Below are positions 23,440 to 35,427 of a stretch of 64,000 nt of DNA, piece by piece (position 1 is the first letter of the stretch; the number at the start of each line of letters is the position of its first letter). Source of the stretch: Lunularia cruciata (Eukaryota; Streptophyta; Marchantiopsida; Lunulariales; Lunulariaceae); assembly GCA_948567375.1 (NCBI GenBank), contig OX419758.1:60269001-60333000 (forward strand), written 5' to 3'. The notes below the pieces were generated by a model, which worked only from the letters and a program-made list of their open reading frames with translations, had not been told where the DNA came from and made no database searches. A program made the translations under genes and the position numbers.

Positions 23440-23900
23440 ATGCTTTGAGATAAGTCAAAGAGCAACACAAAACATGGAAAAAACAATGACCATGAACAAG
23501 AAGAGTTTGCCATGGATGGAGGTGATCACTATGGAACTAGAATGAAGATAGAACATAGATTGTGAATAGGAAGTGCTGATAGGAAGAGTTTGATGTGGAC
23601 TTAGGATTAGTAAAGCACTAGATAGAAAGAGAAGAAAGACTTGTAATAAAAACTGGCTAGATGTGTATCATTGTAAGTAAATGGCAAGTCAATGGGTAAT
23701 TTGAAATGAGGATTGAACATTGACCAAGAACAAGAAGAGTCTGACATGAATACAGGTGGGTTAACAAGGAACTTGAAACAAGGATGGAACCATTGACTAC
23801 AAACAATAAGAAGTTGACAGGAAGAGGTATAGGTGGACATTGGTGAATCAATGTGGGACTCAAAACAAGGATGGAACAACCTCTAGTGTAACTATCAATT
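23440..23900. repeat. Imperfect direct repeats upstream of the Penelope coding region
   Basis: The phrases gaacaagaagagt-tg, caaggatggaac, and tggacat/tggacttagg recur three times with spacing of about 120-150 bp. They translate on the minus strand to repeated FHPCF-type motifs, but a coding role is doubtful. Confidence 0.45.
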
Positions 23901-24944
23901 AAAGTTGGTTGTGGTGCGTGGCTCAAAGAGAAGTAACTAGTGAAACTGACCAATTAAGGTAGATTGTGGGGCGGAGCTTGAAGATAAGTCAAGGGTGTAA
24001 ATGTCATATTATCTTGACATAGAACAAGGCTCAAGGTACTTGGTGTGATTGAGGCTCAAAATAATAGACTTGGTCTGGTCAAGAAACTAGAACCATTGAT
24101 TGAAAGGAAGAATAAAATATATGTCATTAAGGGTTAGGTGTAGGTAACAAGAAAATATTGGAGCAGTAAGCAATTGTATAGTAGGAGTAGCTGATAGAAG
24201 GGCTCAAAGAGGGGTATAAATTACAATCTAGAGAGGTCTCAAAACTAGAGCCATGGATTGAAAGGAAGGAAAACCTATCTATTATGAAGGATGAAGTGGG
24301 TAATGTGAAAATAATTGGAGGAGTAGGCAATTGAATAGGAAGAGTAGTGGAGCGAGAACTTGAAGAAAAAGGGATAAGAATTGATAGGTTGAGGCAACCA
24401 AAAAAATGAGGATCAAAAGGCTACACTACGGATAGAATACACTAGACCTATAAGATTGTCACAAATATATGTGAATGATGAGATAGGAAATCCAACAAAT
24501 AAAATACGAATAGGGTGTGCTATCTAAAACAGGAATTATCTATACAATATGAAATGAGATTTCAACTAACATTCATAAAGAAAATGATTTTTTCTTTTAT
24601 TTTCTATAGCTTCAATGGAAAATAAATTTATGAATAATAACTTTAATAATCCAAGAAGCACCCATTGAAATTCAATATAAACCTTTTGTTAATTGTTACA
24701 AGTAATGAGCTGAAGACAAATGCAGATGTTAGAACTCAAGATCATATATGTAACTAGAAAATGAACATGTAATCCAAGAACATGAATTGATGATAAATGA
24801 ACCTCGATGTGATGAGCTTACATGTCCTAAACCTACTGTTGTAGCATGACCTTAATATTTTGTAAAGAAAAAAAAGAATCTATTTCTATATAAAACAAAG
24901 AGGTGGCTGAACACAAACCTTGCCATTGCAATCTCATAGTGCCA

Positions 24945-25300
24945 ACATGGTGCATATAAGTAGATAAGAGCAAAAGCTATTCTAGGAACAAGTGATCCAA
25001 AACTTGTTGAATGCATATGATTGAAAACCAAGATATACTTTATGCACAATATGAGAGTAGTGATAAATCCATAAAGTTGAATGCATTGAATGTAACATGA
25101 AGCAAAGTCATAATTGCAACAAATCAAGAACAATATATATGTAAAGGACTAATAAGCAACTTGAAATCAATAACAACTATTCAAAAATTGCAAGAAACAC
25201 AAAAGATTGTGTTACTGACTACCAATAAGCAATGCATAGACAAAGAAAATTAAATTGTATATGATAAGCATAATATGATGTAAGCATAGGCAAGATAGCC
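24945..25300 (-). repeat. Penelope terminal repeat (pLTR), copy B
   Basis: Colinear with the first half of copy A (gctattc, ttgaatgcatatgatt, aagatatacttta, gatagataaatccataaag-type phrases) and in the same orientation. It ends where Copia sequence starts. Confidence 0.7.
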
Positions 25301-25449
25301 AAAGACTATCAATATAATAAAATAAATTTTCTACTTACTTGAAGTTTTTCCAAAAAAATTTCTTTGTAATGTAGAAATACAATTGATATTTCTCAAGAAA
25401 TTTGTAGTAGTGATAGTTATACCCCAACATTTCCTCTACAGATTTACTT

Positions 25450-27210
25450 GTTGAAGCATTACTTCAACCAATTCAACCTTCTTCCAACGCCATTCTGTAT
25501 CATAGCAATACAATCAACAAGAATTCCTCTTTTTTATAAGAAAGATAAAAATTCCTCATTCTTATACTCTCTACCTCTATTTTCTCATTTGTATACTCTT
25601 TGCTCCATCTTTTTTGAGTCATTTGACTCTCCTACCAGTTGTCAACTCAACCATAGCTACAAACTTCTAGAATTTTTGGAGCACTTCTTCCTTGCTCTTC
25701 ATGTGATAGACTAAACACTTCCGATAGTAATAATTTACAAAAAAAATATAGTACGGTGCTCCACTCTATGACTTTTTAATCATGTATCCCTATACATCTA
25801 AGCGTATTACATCTAGGAGGCCAAAAGCTTGTGTTGATGACTTCTTTGGGAGAGGAGCCTTGTACATCTTTCCTTCTGCACATCCATTGCAAAACTCTAG
25901 TTTTCTTCTCAAATCTAACTTTAGTCATTCTACAATCTTTTCAAGAGCACACAGGTTTTGATAGATGTAGTAATTATAGATGCTAGAGACATATATCACT
26001 ATACTCTTTTGTAACTAATGCAATGTCTAAATAGTCAACTTCCAACAACTTGAACAACCTACCTTCTACAACTCAATACTCAAGAACTAACGCTCCTTTT
26101 TACAAAGTACGCTACTTTCCATTGCCCTAGAACAAACATCTACCCCATGTTCAAGTAAGTAAGGTATTGACATTAAGTTCTTTGTATATTAAGAAACATA
26201 GGAACATTCTCCAAATACTGCTTACAAAGACTTGTATGAAGTCTTCCTATAAAGGTAACAAGAACCTTACCAATTCTTAACATCAGATTTAGAATCCCAA
26301 GTCTACAATGAGCACTCTTGGGAATCTTCATAGATGGAAGAGTTAAGAACAACTATTTTTGATAGTAGATGTGAGAGGTAGCTTAAGAATCCAACTCTTC
26401 AATTGAGTATCTTTTCCTATCACTCAAATTTTCATTGTAGTCCTCTACATTTTATATTGAGCTTGCAAGTTTGCATCCCTTTGTTTGATGTGATCTTCTT
26501 CCTACATTCTTCATCTCTCACGCGCTCCTCACTTCTTTCTTTGGGCATAGAGGTGCAATATGAACTCTTTCATGGCAAAAGAAGCAAATCTTATTGCTAG
26601 CATCAACTTCCTTCCCAAGTATCTTTGATCTTCTACTTGGTCCGTCCTTGATTGTAAAGATGCACTAATAGAGCAATATCCAACAACTCATTTACATCTT
26701 GCTTCTTCTCTTTGGCTTTTCTATCTATGTTGAATTATTTCAATTCATTTTCCATATACTCCCATGTAACACATTCAATAGGCAGAACCTTTAGAGCTAC
26801 TTGAAAAGGATCATGGCTTTGAGGAAGAGTATATTTGAGATGATTAATCTCATATTTCTCTCCAAGTGGTAACCCATCAACATTGGAGCTTCTTGAAGCT
26901 TTTCTACACTCATGATAGGTGCTTGGTGAACTCATCACACTCTTGCATTTTCATGGACAACAAATCTACCCAATTTTGATTAGAAATTTCCAATCTCTTA
27001 ACAAAGAATGAACTGTTGACTTTCCCCAAATTTCCCAACTCTAAGAGTATTTTTTTACTATGTCTTTGATTTGCTCTTGTAAAGCACATAAGAGAAATCT
27101 TGTAGTTATGAAGTGTTTCACTCTCTATATCATTTGTATCATGAATCTCTAATATCATATACAAACAATCATAACTATCTAGAATAGATTTCACATCACA
27201 GACCAAGACA
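25450..27210 (-). pseudogene. Copia gag to pre-integrase remnant
   Basis: Minus strand: 27,206-26,735 carries gag, including LPLGEKYEINHLKYTLP and VTWEYMENELK, typical of the Copia gag (UBN2-like) family. Downstream, near 25,920-25,830, CNGCAEGKMYKAPLPKKS is the C-x2-C of the pre-integrase domain. Then the integrase is broken by stops. The element is cut at about 25.3-25.45 kb by the Penelope repeat. Confidence 0.75.
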
Positions 27211-28480
27211 TATAATTGTGTTCACTCAATTTCTCTAGCTCTTTGGATTCTCCCATCAAACCTAGTGCCATATGTAGGGCCATAACCTGAGAAGAATTGT
27301 TGTTATCTTTAAATGAAGTGGAAGATCTATCCTTGGTCATTCTGACATTGATGTATCAAACATCCTAGAGCTCAACTTCCCCAATCTCACCAAAGTAGAC
27401 ACTCTTGATTGCACACAATAATACTCAACTCACTGCACTTCAAAGCCTTTAGAGATAGTACCCAATAGTTCACTCACATAGTGTTTTTGTGCTATTTACT
27501 TTGGAATGTCAAGGACATTCCAAAGTAAATAGCACAAAAACACCTAAAATGATATACAAAATGCTATGAATGATCCTTGTATGAAAACTAAAAATTCCAA
27601 ACTTAGAGAAAATATTATATATATATAGAAAAAAATCCCAAGAGAATGCTATGCTAAGTCCTTATTTTGGTTGTGCCGCACTTTATCCTAATATTACTTA
27701 ACAATAATAAGGTTATCTAAACAAGGGCCATTTGAAGTAAACATTAACTAAATTGAACAAAGAGGAATGTATATTCTTCCAATCAATGTTCCTTTGAGGA
27801 ATATTGTCTTAACATAAGGGGCATATATATTTCAAATATATATTGAGCTAAGAAAGTAAGCAACTTTCAAATTTTTGTCTCTTGATAATAAGGGAGTAAG
27901 TTTGTATGTAGTCAATACTTGGAACTTGAGGGAAGCCACAAGCAACTAATCATATACTTTTTGATCAGGCCTTGGGTATCATATTAATGCTTAAAACTCC
28001 ACTTATAAGTTAATGCTTTGCAACCTCATGGTAATTTGGTGATGACAAAAGTTGGATTATTCTCCATAGATTGAATGGCCTCATGTCATTTTCAAGAATC
28101 AAGTCCAGATATACCAACTTCATAAGTTTGAGAGTCCAGGTTAATACTTTATCTAATTATCTGATGTAAATTAATCCACACATTAATGCATTAGCAACCT
28201 TCAAAATCCCATCATATTTCTAAACTTGAGTGCAAACTCTAGTTCCCCAACATGGAAATTTTACTTATACTCTATCTAGAGAAATATGATAGTTTGGCTT
28301 CCCAAGGACAAGTAATTATAGGAGAACCTTGGCACCTATGTGGAATACTGAACTTAGATGTACTAATGAAGGTAATGGAGTGGAATTGCTAGAGCTTTAG
28401 TCTTGCTAAGAATTTAGATTCTTAGCATTTAGTTAATTTAGATAAATTAAAAGAAGGAATGAAAATTTCTAGACCATGAA
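27211..28480 (-). other. Copia 5' leader/LTR-like region without a gene
   Basis: AT-rich, no frame of note. 27,523-27,790 resembles 2690-2990. Contains the perfect hairpin at 27,481-27,543. The remainder shows nothing I can name. Confidence 0.4.
27481..27543. repeat. Perfect 30-bp hairpin with 3-nt loop
   Basis: Arms 27,481-27,510 and 27,514-27,543 are exact reverse complements around AAG. An exact match in a region where everything else has decayed implies a recent origin or conversion between arms. Confidence 0.95.
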
Positions 28481-29630
28481 TTAAATCCAATTGAACATTT
28501 GCGCATCAAAAAACTCTTTGTTTTCATGAGCAATGATGTGCAATAGAAACTTTACATCCCTTGATAGAAATATGCAATTATCAGAAATCCTTTGTAGTCT
28601 ATAAGCTTTACTTTCCTTGTCATAGCTTAGGAAAATACATATAAGAATAAAGTTAAGACTTGTAAGAAAGTAGAACATATACATATGAAATATCCACAAA
28701 ATTTTGAATTAGAGATAGATTAGGCATATGACCAAACCAGAGCTAAATTGATATAGCATGAAGAGAGATAACCTTGGTAGGATTTGTTTCTATAGAAAAT
28801 TTGCACTTTATAATACCTCTCTCTACTAAGGCCTAAGGATTCCAAACTCATATAACATAGAGCGGATTGCTCTAATGTTCTATTTTTCCATTCAATAACA
28901 TTGCTTTGTTGAAGAGAATTAGAGTGTGGAATTTACACATGATACCTTTGTCTTTACAAACAAAATAAATCATTGTAGATTTGTATTCACCACCTTTCTC
29001 TAAATAGAGAACATGAAGCTTCCATTTGAGTTGAGTATTTGTCTTGGTGATATCTTCTTGAAAGCAAGTAAAACCTTCATGCTTGAAGTTAAGCAGATGC
29101 AAAATATTATATTTTATGTAGTCATCAATAAAAATCACAAAATATTTGTAAGCAATATAAATAAAAAATGGAACAATGGCTTTGGTAGCTCTTTCCTAAG
29201 GTAAGGGAGTTCATGATTGCTTGCAATGAAGACCATGTGAACAAACAAGATACAAATTAGGATGGATTGGATCCATCCCAACAACTACATCTTTTTCCTC
29301 TAAAAATTCAAAATTATCTTTGGTAATATGCTCAAGTAGTCAATGCCATAAAGAAGCATGAATTTCATGCAACCATTTTAATATACCATTGATTCTTTTG
29401 AGTGATAGAAGGGAAAACATGAACATAGTATAAAGAGAGTGGAGCTATGGTAGAGTTGGATTCATGGCGATCATTGGATCCCTTGATGCACTGAAAGCAA
29501 TGTTTGATGTAATGTCTGTTCTTTGAGCAGTAATGAAAAATGATGGGAAGAAAATTGCCCCCATAAGGTCTGGAGAAAAAATGATGACCAAAGAAAACAT
29601 GAGAATTGGTCTTCCTCTCCATTTTCCTTT
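28481..29630 (-). pseudogene. Copia zinc knuckle and integrase remnant
   Basis: Order on the minus strand: YCSKNRHYIKHC near 29,540 (decayed zinc knuckle), LHEIHASLWH-LLEHI near 29,350 (pre-integrase HH side), then IFIDDYIKYNILHLLNFK and GGEYKSTMIYF (29,138-28,872; integrase core D and following E region). It ends with FLSYDKESKAYRL and FLSRDVKF at about 28,650-28,540. Its integrase lies upstream of the gag at 27.2 kb on the same strand, so this is a separate element. Confidence 0.8.
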
Positions 29631-30004
29631 GTTGTTGTTTATGGAAGAAGATATAGAACCTATATAAAAGATATAGAACTAGGAATTATTTGCTCTACAA
29701 GGCCTTGATACTTCATACTACTTTCTTCTTGAAGAAAGTACCAAACAGCAAAGAGATTCAATGTCTTCTGGTTGTGTAATGATTGTAGAAAAATCTTGTA
29801 ACTCTATGGCATTGACTTCACCATATGAAATTTAGATTGTTTATCATTAAAAAATTTATTAACATTAGATTGCATAAGAAGTTCACCAAATTTTGATATA
29901 TTAGGACATAAGATCAACAATAGAAGTTCATGAAAAATTTGATATGTTCAAACATGAGAGCAGTACCCGTTTGGAGAAGGGGGATCATGAAAACTTTGAT
30001 ATAG
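29631..30004. other. No gene seen
   Basis: AT-rich spacer between the Copia remnant and the pLTR array. It includes a short tandem duplication of tatagaac-type sequence near 29,653-29,680. Confidence 0.4.
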
Positions 30005-31850
30005 GTATATGAGGACAGAATCCATTCTGGATACAGGTTATCCAGAACTCATGAAGTGCAAATGATTGGTAAGCAAGATGTCCATGATATATATAGACTT
30101 TGATAATATATTGGTATACAAGAAAAGAAGCCATTTTGGGAACAGGTTATCCAGAACTCATGAAGTGCAAATGATCAATATGCAATATTTCCATGAATCA
30201 CAATGCTAGAGTAGTGTGAAATCCCTAAGGTAGAATGCATCAAAGGTAACCTATAGCAAAAGCATAATTGAAACAAATTGAGAATAACCAATGGCCAACG
30301 GACTAATAAAGAACATGAAATTGAGAGCATCTATGCAAATGATAGAAAACGTGATGTAAGAGCCCGCCAGTAAGCGGTTTGTCAACAAAGATGAAGACCG
30401 TGGGCTAGAGTCAGGTAGGAACACTACAGACACAAGAGGGTGAAGCAAGAAGCAGTCAAAGAGCAAAAGAGACTAAAGAGGGAATTAGTTGGGGACTATA
30501 GGAGTGGAACAAAACAAGAGTTCTCATATGATGTGGCTGCAAAAATGGGTCGAAGTATAAAAAGGTAATGAGTGCAAAGCATAAGAGGCAGTATATAAAG
30601 AATATCACAACCAGCACCATGGACGCTGGAGTCCTGAGATGCTAAACAAACTTTGATATATGTTAAGCAACATTGTCCACCTCCTGCATCTTCATGATAT
30701 GATTCAATGTATCAAGTATAAAGATATACGAGAACATAAGCTATTCTGGGAACGGGTTATCTAGAACTCATGAAGTGCAAATGATCAATAAGCAATATGT
30801 ACATGAATCACAATGTTAGAAGAATGTTAAATCCCTAAGGTAGAATGTATCAAATATATCCTGCAGCAAAAACATAATTGAAAGAAATTGAAAATAACCA
30901 ATGGCTAACAGACTAGTAAAGAACATGAAATTGAGAGCAGTTATGCAAGTGGCGGGTAATAGGAAATGTGATGTAAAAGCCTGCCATTAGGTAGTGCGTG
31001 AACAAAGATGAAGAACCCGCCAGTATCAAGTATATACATGATCATGACATCATCTGTACCTTCAATATATAGGTATATGATAGCAAAAGCCGTTGTGGTA
31101 ACGGGTTATCGAGAACTCATGAAGTGCAAATGATTGATAAGCAAGATGTACATGATTCACAATATTAGAATAGTGAGAAATCTATAAGGTAAAATGCAGC
31201 CAATGAAACTTGAAGCAAAGGCAAAATTGGAACAAATTGAGAATAACATATGGTTAACAGACTAGTAAACAACCCTGGAATCGAGAATGAAAGACTAGTA
31301 AACAAAAGTGGAATCAAGAACATCTATGTAAATGACGGATTAGTAAACAAACATGGAATTGATAACATCTATGCAAATGATGGCAGAAATAGTAACCGTC
31401 ATGTAATAGACTGCCGGTAAGCAGTGTGAATGATAAAAATAAAAACGTGGGCTGGAGTTGGGTAGGAACACTACAGACATGAGACGTGAGAGGTCAAACC
31501 AGGAATCAGGCAAAGAGCAAATGAAGAGTAATAGAGAGGGAATTAGCTAGGAATTGGAGGAGTGAACAATGCGAGACCTATTGGGTGGTGTGGCTGCAGA
31601 AACCTGTTGATGTGGAACAGGGTAACCAAGGCACAGTGCAAAAGGACAGGATATAAATTATATCACAACAAGCGCTATTGACGCTTGAGTCCTGAGATGC
31701 TAAACAACAAAGGGAAGTAGATGGTGGCCATAGTAAACCTCCACAAAAACACCTATGAGTGCATCAGTACCTCACGCAATGCCAAAGTAGCTGAGCAATG
31801 GTTAGTTCCCCTCATACCGAGTTTATGCTCAAAATTATGTATCTTTATAT
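30005..31850 (-). repeat. Head-to-tail array of Penelope terminal repeats
   Basis: Four starts of the same repeat follow one another in one orientation: about 30,005 (only ~110 bp), 30,118 (~540 bp), 30,715 (~300 bp) and 31,065 (~785 bp, the longest). Each begins with the phrase (g)gttatc-agaactcatgaagtgcaaatgat. Each shorter copy is cut and the next begins. No reverse transcriptase remains between them. Confidence 0.8.
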
Positions 31851-31855
31851 ATACA

Positions 31856-32265
31856 TTATATTGAAAACCTCCTAACCTTGCTAGTGTATGTCAACCGCTT
31901 AACATATTCAGGTGTCATTGTTAAATTTATACTTTCAAGAGCAACAATGTTCCCGTGATCCCATTCAGGTTGATCAATTGCCATAATGGACTTGACTTCA
32001 GTACAACTATGGTTACAACCAAAGATACTTTCAAATTGAGAAAGAGACAATGTTTCTTGACTTCCATACCATCAACTAGGATGAAAACCCAAGATGCCTT
32101 CAACTTGAGAAGAGACAATGCTTCTGAGAATGGAAAAAATTTCCACTGAAATTTTACAAAAGGAAAATCCAACATTATGGGAGGCATCATTAACAACCAC
32201 AATAAAGAAAACATGAAGAAAGAGAAATGAAAGGCTTCAGATTAATCAAAGACCTCTGATTACCA
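31856..32265 (-). pseudogene. Copia leader and gag fragment with primer-binding site
   Basis: Minus-strand TGGTAATCAGAGG at 32,265-32,253 resembles the initiator-tRNA primer site TGGTATCAGAGC and directly follows the LTR. Downstream, broken frames such as ESIFGCNHSCTEVKSIM (32,050-31,856) are probably gag. The element is cut at about 31.86 kb by the pLTR array. Confidence 0.55.
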
Positions 32266-33087
32266 GAGGATAACATAGTGGAAAAAATCTCTCCCAAAAT
32301 CTAGAGTAACTTAGGATAATGGACAAAATATCTCCCAAAATCAAGATATGAGAAAAGAATTACTCTTCGGAGGAGAAACAAGAAATTCTTGCTTTCCAGA
32401 TCCACTCATGCGAAGATCAAGAGAAGATCCAATCTCTGAAAATTTTGAAATTGTGTGCTAAAGCATCCACTAGGACGTAGTGAAAATTCCAAGACCTTAA
32501 GAGCTCTATACCATAGGAGAAAACAAAAATAGACTGTAAAATTAGCTTCTAATAAACCTTGAATTTTTGAGTGTGTTATAGGGGATTTGGTACGTACACA
32601 GATGGCTCTACCGATCTCATGTGGTGTGGTTGGCTTGCTTTCTATGGAGGAGATGGCACCTATAGTGTTCTTGGGTAGTTGGGCTCTCTCAGCACCCATA
32701 CTTTCCTCTTGTTTTGTGGTTGCTGATAGGCCGGTTTTGGAGACTTATGTGACAGAGGTGGAAGGAGGAGCCTTTTCTCTCCAGGTGTTATTGCGGCAGA
32801 CAAGAGATAGTCTATCCTCATGAGCACGAGAGGGATTTCCACCATTTGCTTCACTATTGTCAAATTGGACTAGAGGTTTAAAGTCTTCCTTGATGGAACA
32901 ACAGTGTGAGCATACGCTACATTCCCTCTTAGTTGACTCGTCCATTCCTTAGGCTACTAGAGCACGTCTACACTCTTGCTCCGGCAAGGGTGCAGGCTCA
33001 TGGATCCTAGCTCAACCGTGCATTAGGGCTTTCTGACTCGCACCGGCTACTTTCTCTACAACGATGAGGTTTTGCCTAAGTTTGGTC

Positions 33088-33766
33088 TGTGAGCTGGCCT
33101 GTCTCTCACTCAGGATGAACCTCTGATGGCTATTATGGTAGTGCACCATGGACTAAGAAGGCAAGGAACCCCAACTCCATCATACTCCTCCAAGGCTAAC
33201 ACTCCAAGACTCAAGACATTGCTCACTAGAGAACTCAATGAGAGAGAGATAGTTGCAAATGAAAGGATGATGAGTACCTCCTCACCCCTTGTTTATATAC
33301 GTGTGAAATAGTTACTTACCAAAGTTACTAATTACCGTAGTAACTCAAGTTACTAGACTTAAAGTCAAGTAAAGTCAAAAAGTAGAAAGGAATATCCATT
33401 CACATGGGCATATTCCCCTTATCTTGACCCAACCACTAAAGCAAGGATTCCTTCACATGGGCTATCCTTGGACTAAAGAAGAATCCAGAACAAAAAGGCT
33501 TGCGGGCCCAAGAGTTCTCAACTCTTTCCCCAAAGCCAAACACCTAGGAATAATACCAAGTCAACACACTAAAATCCAAAATAGTGGTGCTCATCTTTTC
33601 TACTTCCTCTAAAGTAAGGTCTCATCTATCTTAGCTATGACTAAATTTAGCTAATTATGACTAATATAGAACCATCCTTTATCTCTATGTAAATAATATC
33701 TCTTAAGTACTTGTAATACCAAGCTAAATATCACAATACCACACACATGCACAAATGGGTGTTACA
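33088..33766. repeat. Solo LTR inside the non-LTR element
   Basis: 679 bp, TGTGAG...GTTACA, flanked on both sides by GGTC. The inverted copy at the left window edge reads straight through the junction (tttggtccacccatctgc on its minus strand), proving the insertion. A TATA-like gtttatatac lies at about 33,290. The 61-codon frame inside is not expected to be a gene. It matches no other LTR in the window. Confidence 0.85.
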
Positions 33767-33769
33767 GGT

Positions 33770-34275
33770 CCACCCATCTGCATCTTCACTACTCACTTGT
33801 CAATGTGGTTCTACACTAGATGCAGCGGCAGTCCACATGACACGGTGTCCTTTTGGAGGACAGATGATAGCTACACATGATGCCATTAGAGACATAGTGT
33901 TTGCTATGGCACGAGAGAGTGGATACTTGGCTTGGAGGGAGCGTTCATATGCTTTGCAGAAGACACGTCTCAGGGCAGACTTAAACTTGGTCCAAGATGA
34001 TTAGGTGACAATAGCGGATGTCGTGGTCACAGACCCTACGCGAGATATAATTTCAAAAGGAGTGATTACCCATCCCCCTGGATGGGCGGCGAGTGCAGTA
34101 GCAGGTCACAAGGTCTCCAAGTATAGGGGCATGCAACGAGGTCATCTCTTTGTTCCTCTAGCCTTGGAGTTATATGGAACGATGGATGCAACATTTGACA
34201 CATTTGTCAAGGAATGCATGAGAGCTTATCATGTTAAGCGACCGGGGTATCACTCTCACTCTCATACTTTGTAGC
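33770..34275 (+). pseudogene. Zinc finger plus restriction-like endonuclease domain of the non-LTR element
   Basis: Reads LLTCQCGSTLDAAAVHMTRC (C-x-C...H-x3-C), THDAIRDIVFAMARESGY, then TRLRADLNLVQDD, one stop, and ADVVVTDP. The pattern CxC-H-C, RHDAIRD, R-x-[PA]-D-L and D-V-x-V-T is the C-terminal zinc finger and restriction-like nuclease of R2/CRE/Utopia-type non-LTR elements, which cut the target DNA. Here the catalytic R-P-D is RAD and an internal TAG separates the two halves. I cannot assign the clade. Confidence 0.65.
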
Positions 34276-34673
34276 ATATTTTAGATAATGTGTGTCCATT
34301 GCTCTACAGAGGGCGGTGGCTGATGCAATCCATAGGAGAGCAATCACATTAGGTGATGTTTCTTCGGATGCTCCAGTTGTGTGTAGACTGTACGACATGC
34401 CTAGCTCGGATATCTTAGGTGCGGTAGAGCAGATTTCTCATACAGACTCTATTGCGGCTTAGCCCCATGTTACATTTTTTTTCTCTCCCTTGTACGGCTT
34501 GATGAGGTCTTCCCATCCTTCATTTTTACTACACGGTCGCCTTTCTCTCAATAAACCCTGAATCAGAACTTAGGCACATAGGCAATCTCCAGAAGATCAA
34601 CAGTCATATCTGATTGACATGAATGATTACAAATGTTCCATTACCTGCCATACTAATCTAACAAAGACCGATT

Positions 34674-35427
34674 CTAGACTCAACCAGCGATTAGGCTTTT
34701 GCAGGCAGGAGCATATGACGTTACCGTTAACATCCTACATTTCTATGATGTGAACGCGGATGGGGCAAGCTTGGTCCCAAATTGTAGAACAATATGCCTA
34801 CACAAATAAGGGGATAATTTCCCAGGTTCAAACAACTTTGGGCAGAAAGAAAGACATAATAGCCAACTGGCGATAATATATGGAAGACGCCAGAAGAGAG
34901 ACTTGTTTCGCGGAGACTATGAACAACAGCAGGGTAGCTTTTAGACAACAACGAACTACGTGTGGTATCCAGGTCACATTGTAGCATAAGCAAGATAATG
35001 CAGCTAAGAGAATTGTGGCGTGACGATGATCGATTCCATTGAGACTTCGACTTTGTCCTGCCTCGCACTTAGACCGTACCCAAAAAAATGTACAGCAAAT
35101 CGCAACAAAACTGGCATGAATTCCCAGTATTCTGGCAAAGAAATTGCTTCCAGAACTTCCAGTAGAATAATCGTCTCCATAGACAGTCTTCTGTGAAATA
35201 GTATTAACGTTATATTAACATTATAAATTGCACCACTAACTCTGGGTGCCACCAAAATATAGGTTCTGAAGACAGTTGAGCGATCACAAATAATACAAAG
35301 AGTAAGGATTAGCCAATTGATGGAACTGGTTGCAGTATAGTCAAGGGCTGCGATCAATCAAAACCTTTTCAAAGCCTTTTCCTCTGTAGATACAAGTCCA
35401 TGCAAATTCCCTACTTGTGAAATATGT
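34674..35427 (-). other. No confident gene
   Basis: Less AT-biased than the repeats on its left. Minus-strand open stretches (35,357-35,004; 35,068-34,727) may be decayed 3' parts of the pseudogene to the right, but neither has a domain that I recognise. Confidence 0.35.

Larger units (their letters stand above)
18690..25300 (-). mobile_element. Penelope-like retroelement, copy 1
   Basis: A minus-strand reverse transcriptase of Penelope type lies between two direct repeats (18,690-19,400 and 24,945-25,300) that also recur elsewhere in the window. That is the layout of a Penelope-like element with its pLTRs. The coding region is broken by stops and frameshifts. A GIY-YIG endonuclease expected downstream of the RT (20.4 to 19.4 kb) could not be recognised, so it is either absent or decayed beyond reading by eye. 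Confidence 0.75.
32565..34549 (+). mobile_element. 5'-truncated non-LTR retrotransposon with target-site duplication
   Basis: Flanked by aataaaccttgaat (32,551-32,564) and aataaaccctgaat (34,550-34,563). The uninterrupted homologue at 1515-1528 reads aatagcccttgaat. The element carries only the region downstream of the reverse transcriptase and a 3' tail (gcttagccccatgttac, gtcttcccatcc, acggtcgcctttctc). Variants of the tail recur at 38.1, 43.8, 44.1 and 46.7 kb. It is in turn interrupted by a solo LTR at 33,088-33,766. Truncation at the 5' end and a variable-length duplication are typical of target-primed reverse transcription. Confidence 0.85.
32267..34673 (-). repeat. Copia LTR (about 408 bp) split by a 2-kb insertion
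   Basis: Minus-strand start TGTTAGATTAGTATGGCAGG at 34,673; end next to the primer site at 32,265. The LTR is interrupted between 32,564 and 34,550 by a non-LTR element flanked by a 14-bp target duplication. The related LTR at 1485-1634 lacks this insertion and supplies the empty site. Confidence 0.75.

Noticed and set aside
30005-31850. CRISPR-like direct repeats
   Set aside because: The units are long, truncated terminal repeats in a eukaryotic genome, not short repeats with unique spacers.
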